NCBI RefSeq assembly: GCF_018320785.1
Contig: NC_054884.1
Coordinates: 25,917,667-25,981,666 of the forward strand
Direction: 5' to 3'
DNA: 64,000 bases
DNA from: Cheilinus undulatus
Lineage: Eukaryota > Chordata > Actinopteri > Labriformes > Labridae
Shown here piece after piece: positions 36,269 to 53,246 of this stretch. A program made the position numbers and the translations under genes. The notes below the pieces were generated by a model. That model had not been told where the DNA came from and searched no databases. It saw nothing but the letters and a program-made list of their open reading frames with translations. Positions within the stretch are counted from its first letter, which is position 1, and every line of letters starts with the position of its first letter.

Positions 36269-36699
36269 AACCGTTTTACTGCCCGATGTGAATCACCATT
36301 AAAACTTATGAGAGGGTAGAAACAAACAAACAAATGTTCTTGTTTTGTTCTGTATATTTAAATCATAAAAGAAAGGCAGAGTCGGACAGAAAAAGAAAAA
36401 CAAAGTCGCCGAACACGCGCTCCGTTCCTGGTGACGGTCAGCCAGAGAGCGCAGAGATCACTGCGTCAAACTTGCGTCGGATTGTAGTGATGAAATCAGA
36501 AATGCCACCCGAGTTTAAGCGCGCACTGTCTCTGCTATTGGGCAGGTACAATAGCAAATGAGCTTTGAGATGAAAACCGCGAGGGGCTGTGACGAGAATA
36601 GACTCCAAAGAGGGGGAAAAAAAAAAAAACGTCCGCGCGAGCGTTTTGCCTCCGGGCTCAACAGTACGCACCCACTTATCATCCAATTAGATTAAAGAG

Positions 36700-36870
36700 G
36701 AGAGTGTCGGCGGGGTTTTTAGGGGGGGCGTGCACGAGCTGCAATCACCTGTCAGTAAATTGAATAAATGGTTCAGGGACTGTCACATCTCAATTTGGAG
36801 TTTTAATCAGCTTGGCCTTGGCACAAAAATGGGCAATTACGCACGTTTTACGCACTTAGCTGATCCACAG
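36700..36870. promoter_or_regulatory. Candidate hmx3 upstream regulatory element
   Basis: About 450 bp upstream of the hmx3 start, repeat-free sequence contains 'caatcacctgtcagtaaatt', 'caatttggagttttaatc' and 'gggcaattacgcacg', a cluster of homeodomain-like TAAT/AATTA cores. A run of GGGG and GC-rich bases lies just downstream. It is non-coding. Function is inferred from position and texture. Confidence 0.35.
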
Positions 36871-37879
36871 AAAACATGCCAAACAACAAATTAAAGATCT
36901 AAAGTTGCTTTTCCTTACACTCAGAGAGAGGTTGATGAATACGATAATGTTTGGTGTCATTATTCATCTGCTGCAAACCATATTCAAATATTTTTTAAAG
37001 ACACCATGCTTATCTCATGAGCTTTTTTTTTTAATCCTGCCAGCTGTATTGCCAGTTACAGTAAACCATGCATATTAAAATGATGCTCAGTCTGGCTGAG
37101 CTCATTACATGAAAAGGCAGACAAGCAAACCTACAGCTAAGACAAAGGCAACACAGATGTTATGATTTCATGAATATACAATCGCCCTGTGTGCTCCACC
37201 ACGTTGCTTAAATAAGCATTACAAATATTTGGTATTTAAAAATCCACCAAACTCACCCAAACTTGTTCAAAATTTCCAATCATCTGCTTAGATTTAAGTT
37301 TTTCCATGGCAAAGCTTCTTGACTCAAATGTTATGCTCATCACTAATAAAGGTGCCAAACCAGCTTTGTCCTAGTGCCTGCAAACAAACAGGTGCAGCAG
37401 CAGGTGAGCAAATACAATAGGATCATAAAACATCATGCTTGTATCAATTATATGGATGCCCCACTGCAAATATTTATGTTTTTATTGTTAAATCAAATAG
37501 AAAAGATGAAATTCAGATATTATCATAGTTAAAGGAGATAAAGACAGAACTAGAAGGAGGTGGTGAATTTACATTTTAGGGTGCCAAACTGAGTTTCCCT
37601 TATTCTGAACTGCTTCCTTGAAAAGGTGGAGAATCCTGAAATATTTAATCAGATAACAGCTCTCTGGTATGTGCTTTTCTGTGAGACACATTGTCATTTA
37701 GTAATTCCTACAGGAGAATGAAATACATGCCTGTCACTCAGCTCCAGTGATCAAAAGCATGCTTTAGCACACTACTCTGAAAGGAAAAATGTCCAAAATG
37801 AAAAAAGTAAAAAAAATAAATAAATAAATAAAAATACACACCCTGGTATGTTTGAGACCCCCCAATCTAAACTTGAAGC
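36871..37879. other. Intergenic DNA upstream of hmx3
   Basis: No exon recognised. It contains a short (AAAT)n microsatellite at about 37,811-37,834. Confidence 0.5.
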
Positions 37880-38190
37880 AGCTGCCCAGCACTAATCAGA
37901 TCTAATGAATTTTCTCAACCTGCAAACATGCGGTGTGTCCTTTCAGCTCGTGGAGCGCTCTCCAGCTCTAAAGGACAACACTGTGTTTTGTGAAAAGCTA
38001 CTCGAATGTGTGCATAATTAGAGGTCTCATAGCTGTGTTAAAGATGGGGGCGGAGAAGGAGGCCGGTTGAGCTGCTGTTTGCCGATGCTGAGTGAAAAAG
38101 CTCATAGCTGTGTTTTCAGCAGATTAGGTTCATTAAACAGGGGGCTCACACAATAGACAGAACGAGTCTGAGTGGATCAGAGGTGGAAGA
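37880..38190. promoter_or_regulatory. Candidate conserved non-coding element
   Basis: A moderate-GC, repeat-free island with 'ctaatcagatctaatgaatt', 'gtgtgcataattagagg' and 'cagattaggttcattaaaca'. The phrase 'ctcatagctgtgtt' occurs twice (near 38,026 and 38,101). It is non-coding and lies 1.7 kb upstream of hmx3. An enhancer role is inference. Confidence 0.3.
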
Positions 38191-40229
38191 GAAGGACTCT
38201 CAATCAATGATGCAAAGGCAGCCATGTTTCCTCATCTGAGTTAGTTGTTTCAGTGGTTTATTAGAATTTTCAGACGAACATTGGAGCTGGTCTTATTGGT
38301 AATATTTGACTCTTTTTACTTTATGTCCTGGCTAATGCTGTCTTAAAGGGAAAAGCAGACTCATATTAGGTTTGATCAAAAATGCTTCATAACTAAAAGC
38401 TCCAGTGAGGGGTTTGTAGCTGGATTTGAAGCAGACTGAAATGTAAACAGATGTCTCTTTAAGAACCACAATGGCAAACAAGACATCAGCCACAAGATTT
38501 ATTAGATCTGTGTTGTTATTATTAATGCCTGAAACGGCTGCTGCAAGGTAGATGTCAAAGTGATTAACTGAACGCTACAGAAACAGACATTTCTTGTTTT
38601 TTTTTTTCAGCAAAGACTCAGAGAGAGTGACAAATTTAACTGCTACTACAGAGCATAATCCCCCTACCTTTGCATGCACAAGTCAAAATCAGGGGGGTTA
38701 AAGATCCTAAGAGAAGGAGCAATGTTTTTTACAATGTAAGAGGCCACCAAAAAGCACTAAAAACATTATTTGTGACAGCATTTCAATGTGTCCTTTTCAA
38801 GGCTGTCAGCTTAACTGATTTAATCATACTGTGATTAAAGTCCATAATAAAAGGACTATGTCTTTAAATCCAATTAATGGCATGCTTTACTGTCCCTGTC
38901 AGCACACTTTGGTTAAGCCACTGCTGTCAGCTACAGTGATGTAAAATAAATAGTCAACTATTTCTCATTAATGTCTCATTTTAGTTTTAAAAACTCAGAC
39001 TGCTCAGTGGACAAGTCAAAGTTATCTGCAACTTTTTTGACCAAGCATGTCCCCTTTTACTGTGTTCGTACTGACCTTTCCAATCTATACTGAGTTCATT
39101 TTCCTGTATTTAAATTCACATCATAAACTTTACTTTATTTACTTTCTTAAAAAATAAGAAAGTAAATCAAGTTTTTATCCATACAGGAAGACAGTAACCC
39201 TCTGTTAAAGACAGAGCAAACATTAAAAATGAAATCAAAAACAGTTTAAATGAAAACTACTCAATTTAAAAAATGAAGCTAAAGGAAACTGTGATTTACT
39301 ACAGAAATTCTGAGATTAATCTTTTTCTGTTACTAATCATTGCAAACCAAACCTTTTTGCTCTTTTTCAGCAAATATTTCACTTTAAAAGAATACCACAA
39401 ACTGGACTACATTTTGAATGTAATGGAAAAAGACGGAAAAAAATCTCAAGAATATTTTTACTCTACTACTGAAAATATTAGACTGTTATTCAAAAAGACA
39501 TTGCATGACCATTAAAGGGAAAACAAGAATATTTATTGTTTATGTATATTAAGGATTTACATTTTTATTTTTGGATGTTTGCTATTGTAATATAAAGAAA
39601 CATTTTGGGACCACCATAGAAGTTTACATTATGGTAGAGTACTTGACATTACATAGTGTAAGTTTGGACATGATCATTCTCTCTTAAATCAGCAGGTGGC
39701 AATGATTAATTAAATACCCAGTAGATTTTAATGATGACATGACTTTATTTAAGAGTCCTATGTTCCATAAATGAAATTTAAATGAGGCTGGACACTGCTT
39801 AACGCATTTGTGTCAGTACAAAAATGTGTTTTTTTCGCCCAATCTTTTCTTCCTTATTTCTTTCACATTTTTTTTTCTTTAATGAACATATCTTTTGGGC
39901 TTTCTTCACTCTTGAGTGAACCTTTGTTGTGTTTGATTGGGGTTTCCACCCTTCTTCCAACCATCTCTATGGTAAAATAAAATCTGTTTAAATTGATTAA
40001 TTTGATGTAACTGTGCAAATGTAAAGTTTTTAATTTACCACAAACCAATCTAAGTCTTTTTATCAAGTATCAATCCTGCCAGTCACCTTTATACGAGTAT
40101 TCATATTTCTGATGATTCCCAACCCTGTAAACAAACATTTTTATCACTGTGAGTTCTATCTGCTTCCTTTTCCTCGGCATGAACATTCATTGCTTATTTC
40201 TGCGCTGCACACTGGGACACAGCTTGTCT
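38191..40229. other. Intergenic AT-rich DNA
   Basis: No exon, RNA gene or clear transposon. Confidence 0.5.
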
Positions 40230-40490
40230 GTGTTCTAAACAAAGGGCCACATTTACACAGCACATGTCGTCCAGAGTAATTCAATCAATGTTACCAGAAA
40301 AAAAATCATCAGTGAGTCAATTATGCACGGCAGCCTCTTTTCATGTGAAGCACCAGTATAATTAAACTGACATCAAATATCATTAGAGGTGACAGGCTGC
40401 TAAAAGACGAGATAATAGACTGCTCTCTGAGTGACCTATCACCATGGAGAATGCTGCCATCTAGTGGCTTAAAGTGGTATTACTCTACAG
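40230..40490. promoter_or_regulatory. Candidate conserved non-coding element
   Basis: Repeat-free, with 'gagtaattcaatcaatg', 'gagtcaattatgcacgg', 'agtataattaaactgac' and 'gccatctagtggc'. The last is a CTCF-like core (CCATCTAGTGG) at about 40,459. It could be an enhancer or boundary between hmx3 and acadsb. Inference only. Confidence 0.3.
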
Positions 40491-41184
40491 GCAGGTGATT
40501 ATTTGAATGAAGCAAGGAGAGGTGGATATTTTCACTACAGCATTATTCACATTTATTGATGACTGATCAGTCTCTATGGATTATTTCAGTCTCTTATTTT
40601 CCTCAAAAAAGGAAATCTATTGGATGTATTGTAGTATTATTGAGTACAGAAATGAGTAAAATGGTAATATTTGCCCACTTTCCTGCACAATAAAAGCAAA
40701 AGTTATTGATCTCTGGCATAGAAAGCCTTCTGAAGGCACTGAAACATTCAAATAAAAAATCAATGTCTGATGATCTCATTGCAACACGAGTTTGAAATAT
40801 GTCCACATCTTTCATTACAAAAAAGCAAAAGAGGACAAATCTTGATAAAAGGTAAGCTGTAGAGCTCTAAAGATAACTAATACTCTTTAATTACTCAAAA
40901 CTCAGAAAGATCAGCTCAAATCAAAAATTAAATTCAACAAAAAAAAAAAAAATCAATAAACTGAATACATTTTAAACCAAAAGCTGAAGAAATGTAACTA
41001 TAAACCAGTAACATTAGTAGTGAACTACCTTACAAGAGTGCAAGAGTAAGGGAAATTCAGGACAAACATTATACTGCTAGAAAGCTCTAGGAACAGAAAA
41101 GCCAATCCACAGTCAGAGTATCCCACCAAAGTAATATGGAGAAAATATTATGGAGTGTCACACCACAGAGTGCAGTCAGTGGTT
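40491..41184 (-). other. Probable acadsb 3' untranslated region and flank
   Basis: AT-rich sequence downstream of the acadsb stop. A minus-strand AATAAA (plus TTTATT, 40,552-40,557) lies about 630 bases past the stop and could be the polyadenylation signal. Confidence 0.4.
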
Positions 41185-45705
<4,521 letters not shown>

Positions 45706-46100
45706 GATTTGTTATAAAATGTTTACATGTAATGCTAACTTCATGTGCTCCGCGAAAGTGCAGGGCATCCGGGCGTTAAAGGGGCTGGCATGCGTTACAA
45801 GTCTTTTAGGCCTGAGCTTCTAGAAAAGCACAAAGCTATTATAACTGTATGAAAGGGTGTTTTAGCAGACATCTTTATAAGAATAGATGCAGCAGTGCTC
45901 TGGTGTGTATTAAGGCAACATAGAGCCGTTTAAATTACTGTTTTTGTTTGGCATTTCAAATTAACTCACGTTTTCCCAGCGTACCGGAAGGCAACAGTTG
46001 CGTTTTTGGAGACACGGAACACGGATGTATCGGAGCAAACGGAAGTGTTCACTTGGTAACAACAATCGGATATTTTATCAAAAGATCTCAGTTTTCACTT
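45706..46100. promoter_or_regulatory. Bidirectional promoter of acadsb and ikzf5
   Basis: acadsb starts leftward at 45,705, and the ikzf5 5' UTR begins rightward before about 46,140. The interval holds ETS-type sites CCGGAAG (45,984-45,990) and CGGAAGTG (46,040-46,047), with no TATA box. ETS sites in a short head-to-head interval are typical of housekeeping bidirectional promoters. A likely donor for a non-coding ikzf5 exon is AAAAG|GTAGTG near 46,138. Confidence 0.6.
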
Positions 46101-46389
46101 TTTTCCGCTTCTCGACTATGCTAATCATTTGCTAAAAGGTAGTGTATGAACATTGTTTTGATTGCGGTTAAACAGTTGGTGCTGTAAATAATAAAACAAA
46201 GCGTGGCGGTTGGCTAGCGTTAGCCTAGCAACAATAGCCTTGTTGTTAGTAGATAGGAGCTAACCAGATGTTTTCATCTTCACACCGCTACTTGGATGTT
46301 GTATGTCATAACCTGTCACTCGTGAAAGCGCAATTAAATTTGATTTGACTAATGTACTCTGTGTCATTACAGGTGTAATACAGAAGGAA

Positions 46390-47457
46390 ATGGAGGAAAT
46401 AAAAACCGAGCCAGTGGATTTTGTGAGGGAATTCCAAGAATACCTGACACAGCAAACCCAGCATGTCAACATGATTTCAGGCTCTGTCTGCGGAGAAAAG
46501 GAGGCAGGAGAGCCGCCTTATCAAGCAGGTGGGAAGATAATTCACTAAGTTTTGATTGGGATGCCTCGAAACACAGTAGAGTTCCTTTCTTTTATTATTT
46601 AAGTTTCAAAAATGAACCGATGTCATATATTTATTTTACAGAACACTATGGACAAAAATATTTGGCATTCTGACCAGCACACCAACAGGGGCTGTAATGA
46701 CATTGTATTAAAATACACGCATTTAATGTGGAGTTGTTCCCCCTTTTGCAGCTTTAACAGCCTCCACTCTTCTTGGAAGGATTTACATAAGATTATGGAG
46801 AGTTTTTTTGTGGGAATGTGCCCATTCATTCTGTAGAGCATTTATGAGGCCAGGCACTAATGTTGGAAAACAAGACCGGGCTCGCAATCTCTGTTCAAGT
46901 TTCAGGACTCCTCAGCTATGGAATCAGTAGAGCACTGGTAACTTTTATGTACCATGCACCCTAGCAGTCCTTGACCCCACTCTGATTTTACGTGGTCTCC
47001 CATTTCATGGTTGTTGTTCCTTAATACTAACACTTTCTAATAATATCACTTACAGTTGACTGAGGAATATCCAGCTGGGATGATATTTCATGAACCATCT
47101 TATTGCAAAGGTGGCATCCGTCAAAGTACCAGTCACTAAGCTCTTCAGAATGACCCATTTTGTGTCACAAATGTTTGTAAATGGAGACTGCATGGCTAAG
47201 TGCTTGATTTTATTCACCTGTGGCATTGGGTCTGATTGAAATACCTGAATTCAATAGGTATAGCCAAAAACTTTAGTCCATATAGTGTATGTTTACATTG
47301 TTATATCAGAAATATATATACTTAGCAAAGTTCTATTCACATATGAAACGCTATATAATTTTTCAGTAAAATTGTTAGAGGGTGGAAATAAAAGAATCCT
47401 GTGTATTCTTGAATTTACTTCAGTCTGATTTCTCCTAAAATTTGATAGACTTTAAGT

Positions 47458-47490
<33 letters not shown>

Positions 47491-48913
47491 TGGTTGTGTG
47501 TATGATTTTAGTTGCCCCTCGGAGTGAGCAGAATGGTCAGGACCTGGCGTCTGTGGAAATGAGTTTGCCTATAGAGGATGGATCAGATGTGCAGATGGAT
47601 GGTCTGGAGAGGACCTTTGATGGGAAGTACAAGTGCAGCTACTGCAGCTATGCCAACAAGGGCATGACTCGTTTAATAGAGCACATCCGCATCCATACAG
47701 GTCAGTGTTTCAACTACATTAATTCATTAATTGAAGCTCCTTTGTAAAGTTTTTATCTGGTTACACTTAAATAATGCTGTTTCTTTAAGAGCTACAAATC
47801 CAAACAAGACCCCAAAGATTGACTGTCCTCTAAGGGCTTCTCAGTAATATCAAATATAACTCAAAACAAATAAAAATGAATGACAGTGACGTATAAAATG
47901 CTGTCAACTTTTTTTGCAGTACAATTTGTAGTAACAATAATAATATAACTGCAACTATGTCCTTTCCTCACCAAGGAGAAAAACCCCACCGCTGCCAGCT
48001 TTGCCCATTTGCCTCGGCATATGAGCGACACTTGGAAGCCCACATGCGTTCGCACACAGGAGAGAAACCATACAAATGTGACCTCTGCGCCTTCCGCTGT
48101 AGCGACCGCAGCAACCTGTCTCACCACCGCCGGCGTCGACACAAGCTCCTCCCTACCAGAGTCGTCCGCTCTCCTTTCACCAACAAAAGAATGCTGAGCT
48201 CCCTGCAGAAGAGGACCAGCTCACTGGGCTTCAGCAGGCGGCTGCTCATCAACATCAACCCTCCCTCCATGATGATGCCAAAAACAGGTTATTTGGGTGA
48301 CTTTCCTCATAAGGTCCACAATCATTTAAACAATAGTGAGTATAAGAACCATAACAAGGTGGATGAGAATGACAGTCTAAACAGAACCTCTAATGGTCTG
48401 ACATTTAACAACCCTCTGGATCAGTTGTCTACACTCGCAGGCCAGCTAGCAGACCTTCACCCTGAATCTCAAACTCCTGCATCCCCAGATAGAGACTCCT
48501 CAAGAGAAGAGAAGCCTGTCCTCATGCAGCACATCTCTAATGAACACATTGCGATGTGTTCAAATGGCGTTCAGACTTCACCTCTCAATAAAGATTCTCC
48601 CACCTCAGGCCATGAGAGCTACAGCCCTGTCCCCCCTGGCCTGGGCTTTGAAAGCAGCATGAATACTATGACTGCAAGTGTGAGCAACAGCCAACCAGGC
48701 ACCCCCGCTCCCCCTGCACAGACCACTGTGGACCAACAGCTGGTACAAAAATGTCCACACTGTGATATTCACTTTATGGATAACATACTCTACACCATTC
48801 ACATGGGCTGCCATGGCTATGAGAATCCATTTCAGTGCAACATCTGTGGCCACATGTGCATGGACAGATATGACTTTGCGTGTCATTTTGCCCGTGGACA
48901 ACATCGAAAATGA
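46390..48913 (+). CDS. ikzf5: Ikaros-family zinc-finger protein 5 (Pegasus)
   Basis: Three coding exons, 46,390-46,528, 47,512-47,700 and 47,976-48,913, give 421 residues (human about 420). The ATG gives MEEIKTEPVDFVREFQEYLT, the conserved Pegasus N terminus, inside an exon that starts at acceptor 46,372. Three C2H2 fingers bind DNA: residues ~88-108 (C-SY-C...H-IRI-H), ~116-136 and ~144-165 with TGEKP linkers; the first is split by an intron. The middle is a low-complexity S/P/N-rich linker. Two C-terminal fingers (residues ~369-419, CPHCDIHFMDN... and CNICGHMCMDRYDF) are the Ikaros dimerisation pair. The protein is a nuclear repressor that binds an unusual site (GNNTGTNG, from the literature). 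Confidence 0.97.
46644..47287 (-). mobile_element. Non-autonomous Tc1-like element, family A (copy 3), in an ikzf5 intron
   Basis: The left end 'cactatggacaaaaatattt' and right end 'actttagtccatatagtg' are imperfect inverted repeats. A TA follows the right end. The interior matches copies 1 and 2 in order (C-terminal transposase remnants at 46,623-46,841 with NGHIPTKKL) but most coding sequence is deleted. Confidence 0.8.
47458..47491. repeat. Poly(A)/(TA)n simple repeat
   Basis: A run of about 17 A followed by about 9 TA units, 20 bp upstream of the acceptor of the second ikzf5 coding exon. Confidence 0.9.
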
Positions 48914-49699
48914 TTCTTACAACATGGATGCACATGGAGTCTTGGATTTGTTACTCTGTTGTATATTGCCTGTGCAGCTTTTAGCACGCTGATTTACATT
49001 TTTGGTTTTTAACATTTCATATTCTTTTTTATTTAATGTTTAATCACAGTACTGGATTCTATATTCACTGCAGATCCACATGGCCCCCAAGCTTTGTGCT
49101 TTTTTATTTTAGTTTTGAATTAATATTCACAAAAGCATATAGCATTACAGGGAGAAAACAAAAATCAATTCTGTTTTCCATAATTAACAAGATACCAGAA
49201 CCTCATGCTTAAGCTGAAGCTCTCATTTTAACTACTAAAAGTAACAACAAGGCTCTGAATTTTTAGCATAATCTAACTATATTTTGGATTTGGGTTTAAA
49301 CATCTGGAGATACTCATGACTTTAGGTAACATATACAGTATGGTTTCATGCTGTATGCATCTTAAATCTTTGCAACTGTTCAGTTGCAAACCTACTCTGA
49401 TCTGCTGGTTGTTGGGAGTTTTTCCAGGTTCAGCTGGGCTGATACAACATGGCTCATGGATATGAGATAATTCATCTAAAATGTAATCAAGGTGGCTACA
49501 TTGCGACTAAAGAGACGGGAAGGTAACTGTGGAAATTACTGATCCCAACAGAGTGCAGATAGTAGCTATCTACTATTACTGTTACTGATTATTGTAATAG
49601 TGATATAATATACAATGCATGTAATTATAATTTTAATTAAGTTGATATTGGCAGATACAGTATGTACATTTCTGATATTGGCAAAACTGTAAAGAATGA
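48914..49699 (+). other. ikzf5 3' untranslated region and flank
   Basis: AT-rich sequence after the stop codon. No canonical AATAAA is obvious within the first few hundred bases. No other feature. Confidence 0.45.
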
Positions 49700-50310
49700 C
49701 AATTACTGAATCCTGGCCCTAGGCGGGCATCATGTGAGGAATACTGCAGGAATATGGGGTTCTGGATCCACTGCTGAGAGCCATTAGGTCCCTATATGAC
49801 CAAAGCGAGAGTTGTGTTTGCATTCTCAGTACAAAATGGGACACAATTCCAGTGTGTTGCTTCTACCCGGACTTCCCCTTGTCACTGATTCTTTCTGATT
49901 TTCACAGATAGGAATCTCAGATCAGTCAGGGGACGGTTCAGGGACCTCAGAATTTCATCTCTGCTTTTTGCTGAGTGCCTAGCAGCTGGTATGAGAATAA
50001 GCACCTTCAAGTCTGAGGCCATGGTTCTCTGCCGGAAAACAATGGATTGCACACTTTGGGTGGGGAGTGAGTCTTTGCCCCAAGTGAAGGAGTTTAGGTA
50101 TCTTGGGGCCTTGTTCATGAATGAGGGTAGAATTGACCTTGAGATTGACAGATGGATAAGGGCAGCCACAGCAGTGTTGCAGGCGCTGTATCAGACTGTT
50201 TACATGAAGATGAAGCTGAATTGGAAGGCAAAGCTGTCGCTTTACTGGTCAATCTATGTTCCAACCCTCACCTATGGTCATGAGCTCTTGGCAGTCACCT
50301 TAAAAATGAG
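49700..50310 (+). mobile_element. LINE reverse-transcriptase fragment
   Basis: 49,700-49,990 translates, with stops and shifts, to the core region of a non-LTR retrotransposon reverse transcriptase (EYGVLDPLLRAIRSLYDQ). Then 49,991-50,310 is open and reads MRISTFKSEAMVLCRK, LPQVKEFRYLGALFMNEGR, EIDRWIRAATAVLQALY and YVPTLTYGHELLAVT, the thumb region of fish LINE transcriptases. The 5' part is missing and the domain is broken, so it is a dead 5'-truncated copy between ikzf5 and pstk. Confidence 0.85.
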
Positions 50311-50825
50311 AATTTTCCCTCTCTTTCTTAATACTGAAAGTGATAATGAAACTTTTTTTGAGTATTTATGCAGTGTTGAGTACATTTGTGATCACTTCTT
50401 TTTAACACTGAAAAAATAGTTCATTTTTAACACTGTATATTTTTGATGGAAAGACTAGAAGTTTAATCGTTTAACTTGTTTGTGTTTTTATTTTCATAAG
50501 AAAGGGAAAATGTAAGAATAAGTGAGCTCTTTGCTGTTGCGTTTTTAAGTGTATCATATTTACTGATGGACAAACGTTCAATTAGCTTTCTTACCATTTA
50601 TGTACAGCTCATGCAAGATACCACTACACATTTTGAGGCCAGTTTGGCAGGGAAATTCACACTCTTTCTGTTGCCCTTAAGTGTCAAGATTGTCCCAAAA
50701 CTGAAAAGCAAATGACTAACACAATGATTTTATTTTAATTAAACTGAATTTTAAAAAAAGTCTTACATTCATCTCCAATGTCTGATGGTAAAGAATCAAC
50801 CTTTGTGTATTCATGATTCAATTCA
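50311..50825 (-). other. pstk 3' untranslated region and flank
   Basis: A minus-strand AATAAA (plus TTTATT at 50,729-50,734) lies about 95 bases past the pstk stop and is a good polyadenylation candidate. The rest has no feature. Confidence 0.5.
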
Positions 50826-53246
50826 TTATTTTCCATTTGTGATGAAGGAGAGGATTTCCTTTCTCTCTCGATCAAAAACATCTATGGCTCTTTTCACTAC
50901 ACGTTCCACGTCCAATTCCTCATCCTGTAAGAATGCCGCGTCTTCAAGCAGCTGTCTCCTCAGGTTGGGAAGAAACGCTGCTTTGGATTCATTCAGGCGA
51001 GCAGCCAAACACTTCATTTTCTCTGGTGGGACTTGATTTTCTAAAGTTAAGGTAAGAAATGATCAATAATGATTCGCCGCAAATATGAAAATGAGTAAAA
51101 TATTAGTTGTTTTAACCAACCTCGGGCAGTCTTCATAGTGTCAGATATGAGGCGTCTGCAGGCCTGATCAGCCTGGTGAACTACACTGGTGGCACATTTC
51201 AGGCGGTCAGCCTCCTGCAACCGAATAAGACCACAACACAAGCAAATTTGATACATATTCAAACCCATTTTATGAGGTTGGATATGAGCTGGGATGGCAC
51301 ACCATTTGCTCTGTGTTGTCCTCAACCAGGCTCAGTGGGTTGCACATAGCAGAGGAGATCAACTCCATCACTTTCTGTCTGAGAAAGAAACACAGAGGCA
51401 ACCAATACAAATTTTATATCATGAACTTTGGTGTTTTTAGGTCTTAATAACTACTGATTCTTACATGTCATTGTCAGACAAATTTTCTTTGGTATTGAGT
51501 AAAATGCTGTTTTTCTCCCATGAATTCTTCTGTGGATTTGGAGGCTCCAAACGCTGAACCATTTCCACTATCACCTCAGTGGGGACAGGTTTAGATCTGC
51601 TCTGGTTTCTGCTGATGCATGACTCCTCATCACACTGCAGATAGACCTGACAGAAGCCCAGGGAGTCTGGGGAGACAAGTGACAGACTAACTCAACAAAA
51701 GGAAGTCCATAGGACACATGAGCAGTTTTGTTTCTTAATATACAGTGCTTAAAAAATTTATTAGACCACCTGTCATATTTGTCTCAGAGACCATCCAGCA
51801 TCATGAAGTGATTTAATACGGACTCTTTCATTTTCAGTGAGCTCTCCATGTTTTCCAATTTTGAACAGGAATGAGGAATTTCAAACTGAATTCACCTTTT
51901 TTTGTACCCAAATTTGAGCCGGCTCACTGGGCTTCTCTGAGAAGTCAGAAATTAATCAAGCATTACATTCAACCACTAAAACTAATTTTTCTGTTCATGA
52001 ATGCAAGTCAATAACAATAATTTGACATATTAATCAAGAAATAATAATGTGCTTTACTATTTTTTTTTTCAGTTTTTTTTGTAAATCAGTAAATTTGAAA
52101 ATTCATGGATAACAACAATAATTATATTTTAGTATTAGAAATATCATTTCAGTTAAAGAGCTTCTACATATTGGTGTGTTAACCATTGCAGAAACATAAA
52201 AAATGATTTTGGTAATTAACAGTGGTGTTAATTTAGGGCAGCTGTGGCATAAACCTTACTTTGGGTGGTGGTCTAATGAATTTGTTAAGCACTGTATTTA
52301 AACTCAGATACTTTGATAGACAAGGTTTGATCCTTGCTTGTTTGTCTAGTCTTCTTAAATTTAACACTTTTGAAACTATAATGAGTTCCTATCTTGAGCA
52401 AATCTCAAATGGTCTAAAACATGCAGAACCTACCTATATAATGGATCAAAAATATTTGTTTGCTTACATTTTCTTGCTAGTTGGTACACTTCATATCTCA
52501 TGCTCGGGTAGTAGAAGTTGTCATCCAGCACAAAAAGAAGTGGATCCTGGTTTGAATCATCAGGCTGCATCAGAGTCTTAATGCACTGTTCCCATGCAGT
52601 CCTGTTGATCTGACAGCTGCCTTGTTTCTCAGTCAAAACTTGAGGTTTCTCCAAAAACTGCTCAATGCACCGTAGGACTGCTTGTCTGTGTGACTTCCAT
52701 TCAGTGTGCTGTGTATGAGAAAACAGCACTCTTTAATTACAGCATTCGGGGTAAGCTAAAACATACAGGATTAAAATAGAAACATTTAAGGTGCATTGCC
52801 TTATAGTGCATCATAAAATAAAGACATGTCAAAGAGCCTTTTAGACATTCTACATATGGATGCATTGATTTATCTGTTAACACCTGTATTTGATGCTGGA
52901 AGCCCATCAACAAATAATGTGGCATGATCTGAAGTCTGTAGCCATATATCTAATGTCACATCAGTTTAATGCATGCAGGTTAACTGCAAACTCATAGAAG
53001 AGATTTTTTTAGCACCTCTACGTTTACCATATCTTGTAGCTTTCCATTATCCTCCAGCACTCTGTTTTGAAAGGCATGCTCGGGGATCAAGTCATCATAC
53101 GGCAGCACACTGGCTCTCCATCCGCGCTGAGCTGCGGTGCGGAGGACCCCGGGGGCCAGCGTGGACTTCCCGGCAGCAGGCAGCCCACAGAGGACGCAGA
53201 GACAGACCGGAGTCCTGCTGACACCTCCAGGATCTTCTGCTGCCAT
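50826..53246 (-). CDS. pstk: L-seryl-tRNA(Sec) kinase
   Basis: Six exons, 53,028-53,246; 52,468-52,708; 51,465-51,666; 51,303-51,378; 51,121-51,214; 50,826-51,040, give 348 residues, the length of human PSTK. The N-terminal P-loop CGLPAAGKST (residues ~20-29) and the YDD at ~50-52 mark the kinase ATP/Mg site. FVLDDNFYYPSMRYEVYQLA in exon 2 is the family signature, and exon 3 opens YSLGFCQVYLQC. The helical C-terminal half (exons 4-6) corresponds to the tRNA-binding part. The enzyme phosphorylates Ser-tRNA(Sec) so that SEPSECS can convert it to Sec-tRNA(Sec), which is needed for selenoproteins. The fourth intron donor (ATG|GTGTGC) and fifth (CGAG|GTTGGT) are weak but in frame. Intron 2 carries an inserted Tc1-like MITE. 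Confidence 0.96.
51743..52294. mobile_element. Tc1-like MITE in pstk intron 2
   Basis: Flanked by TA on both sides (51,741-51,742; 52,295-52,296). The left end 'cagtgcttaaaaaatttatt' and the inverted right end 'cagtgcttaacaaattcatt' match over about 30 bp, continuing 'agaccacc'. The 552-bp interior has no transposase frame, so it is non-autonomous. Confidence 0.9.

Noticed and set aside
48605-48904. 99-codon minus-strand frame
   Set aside because: Shadow of the ikzf5 last exon.
50991-51040. Alternative pstk start at an internal Met (MKCLAARL)
   Set aside because: The reading frame continues upstream through a good acceptor at 51,040 into exon 5 and yields the expected 348 residues.
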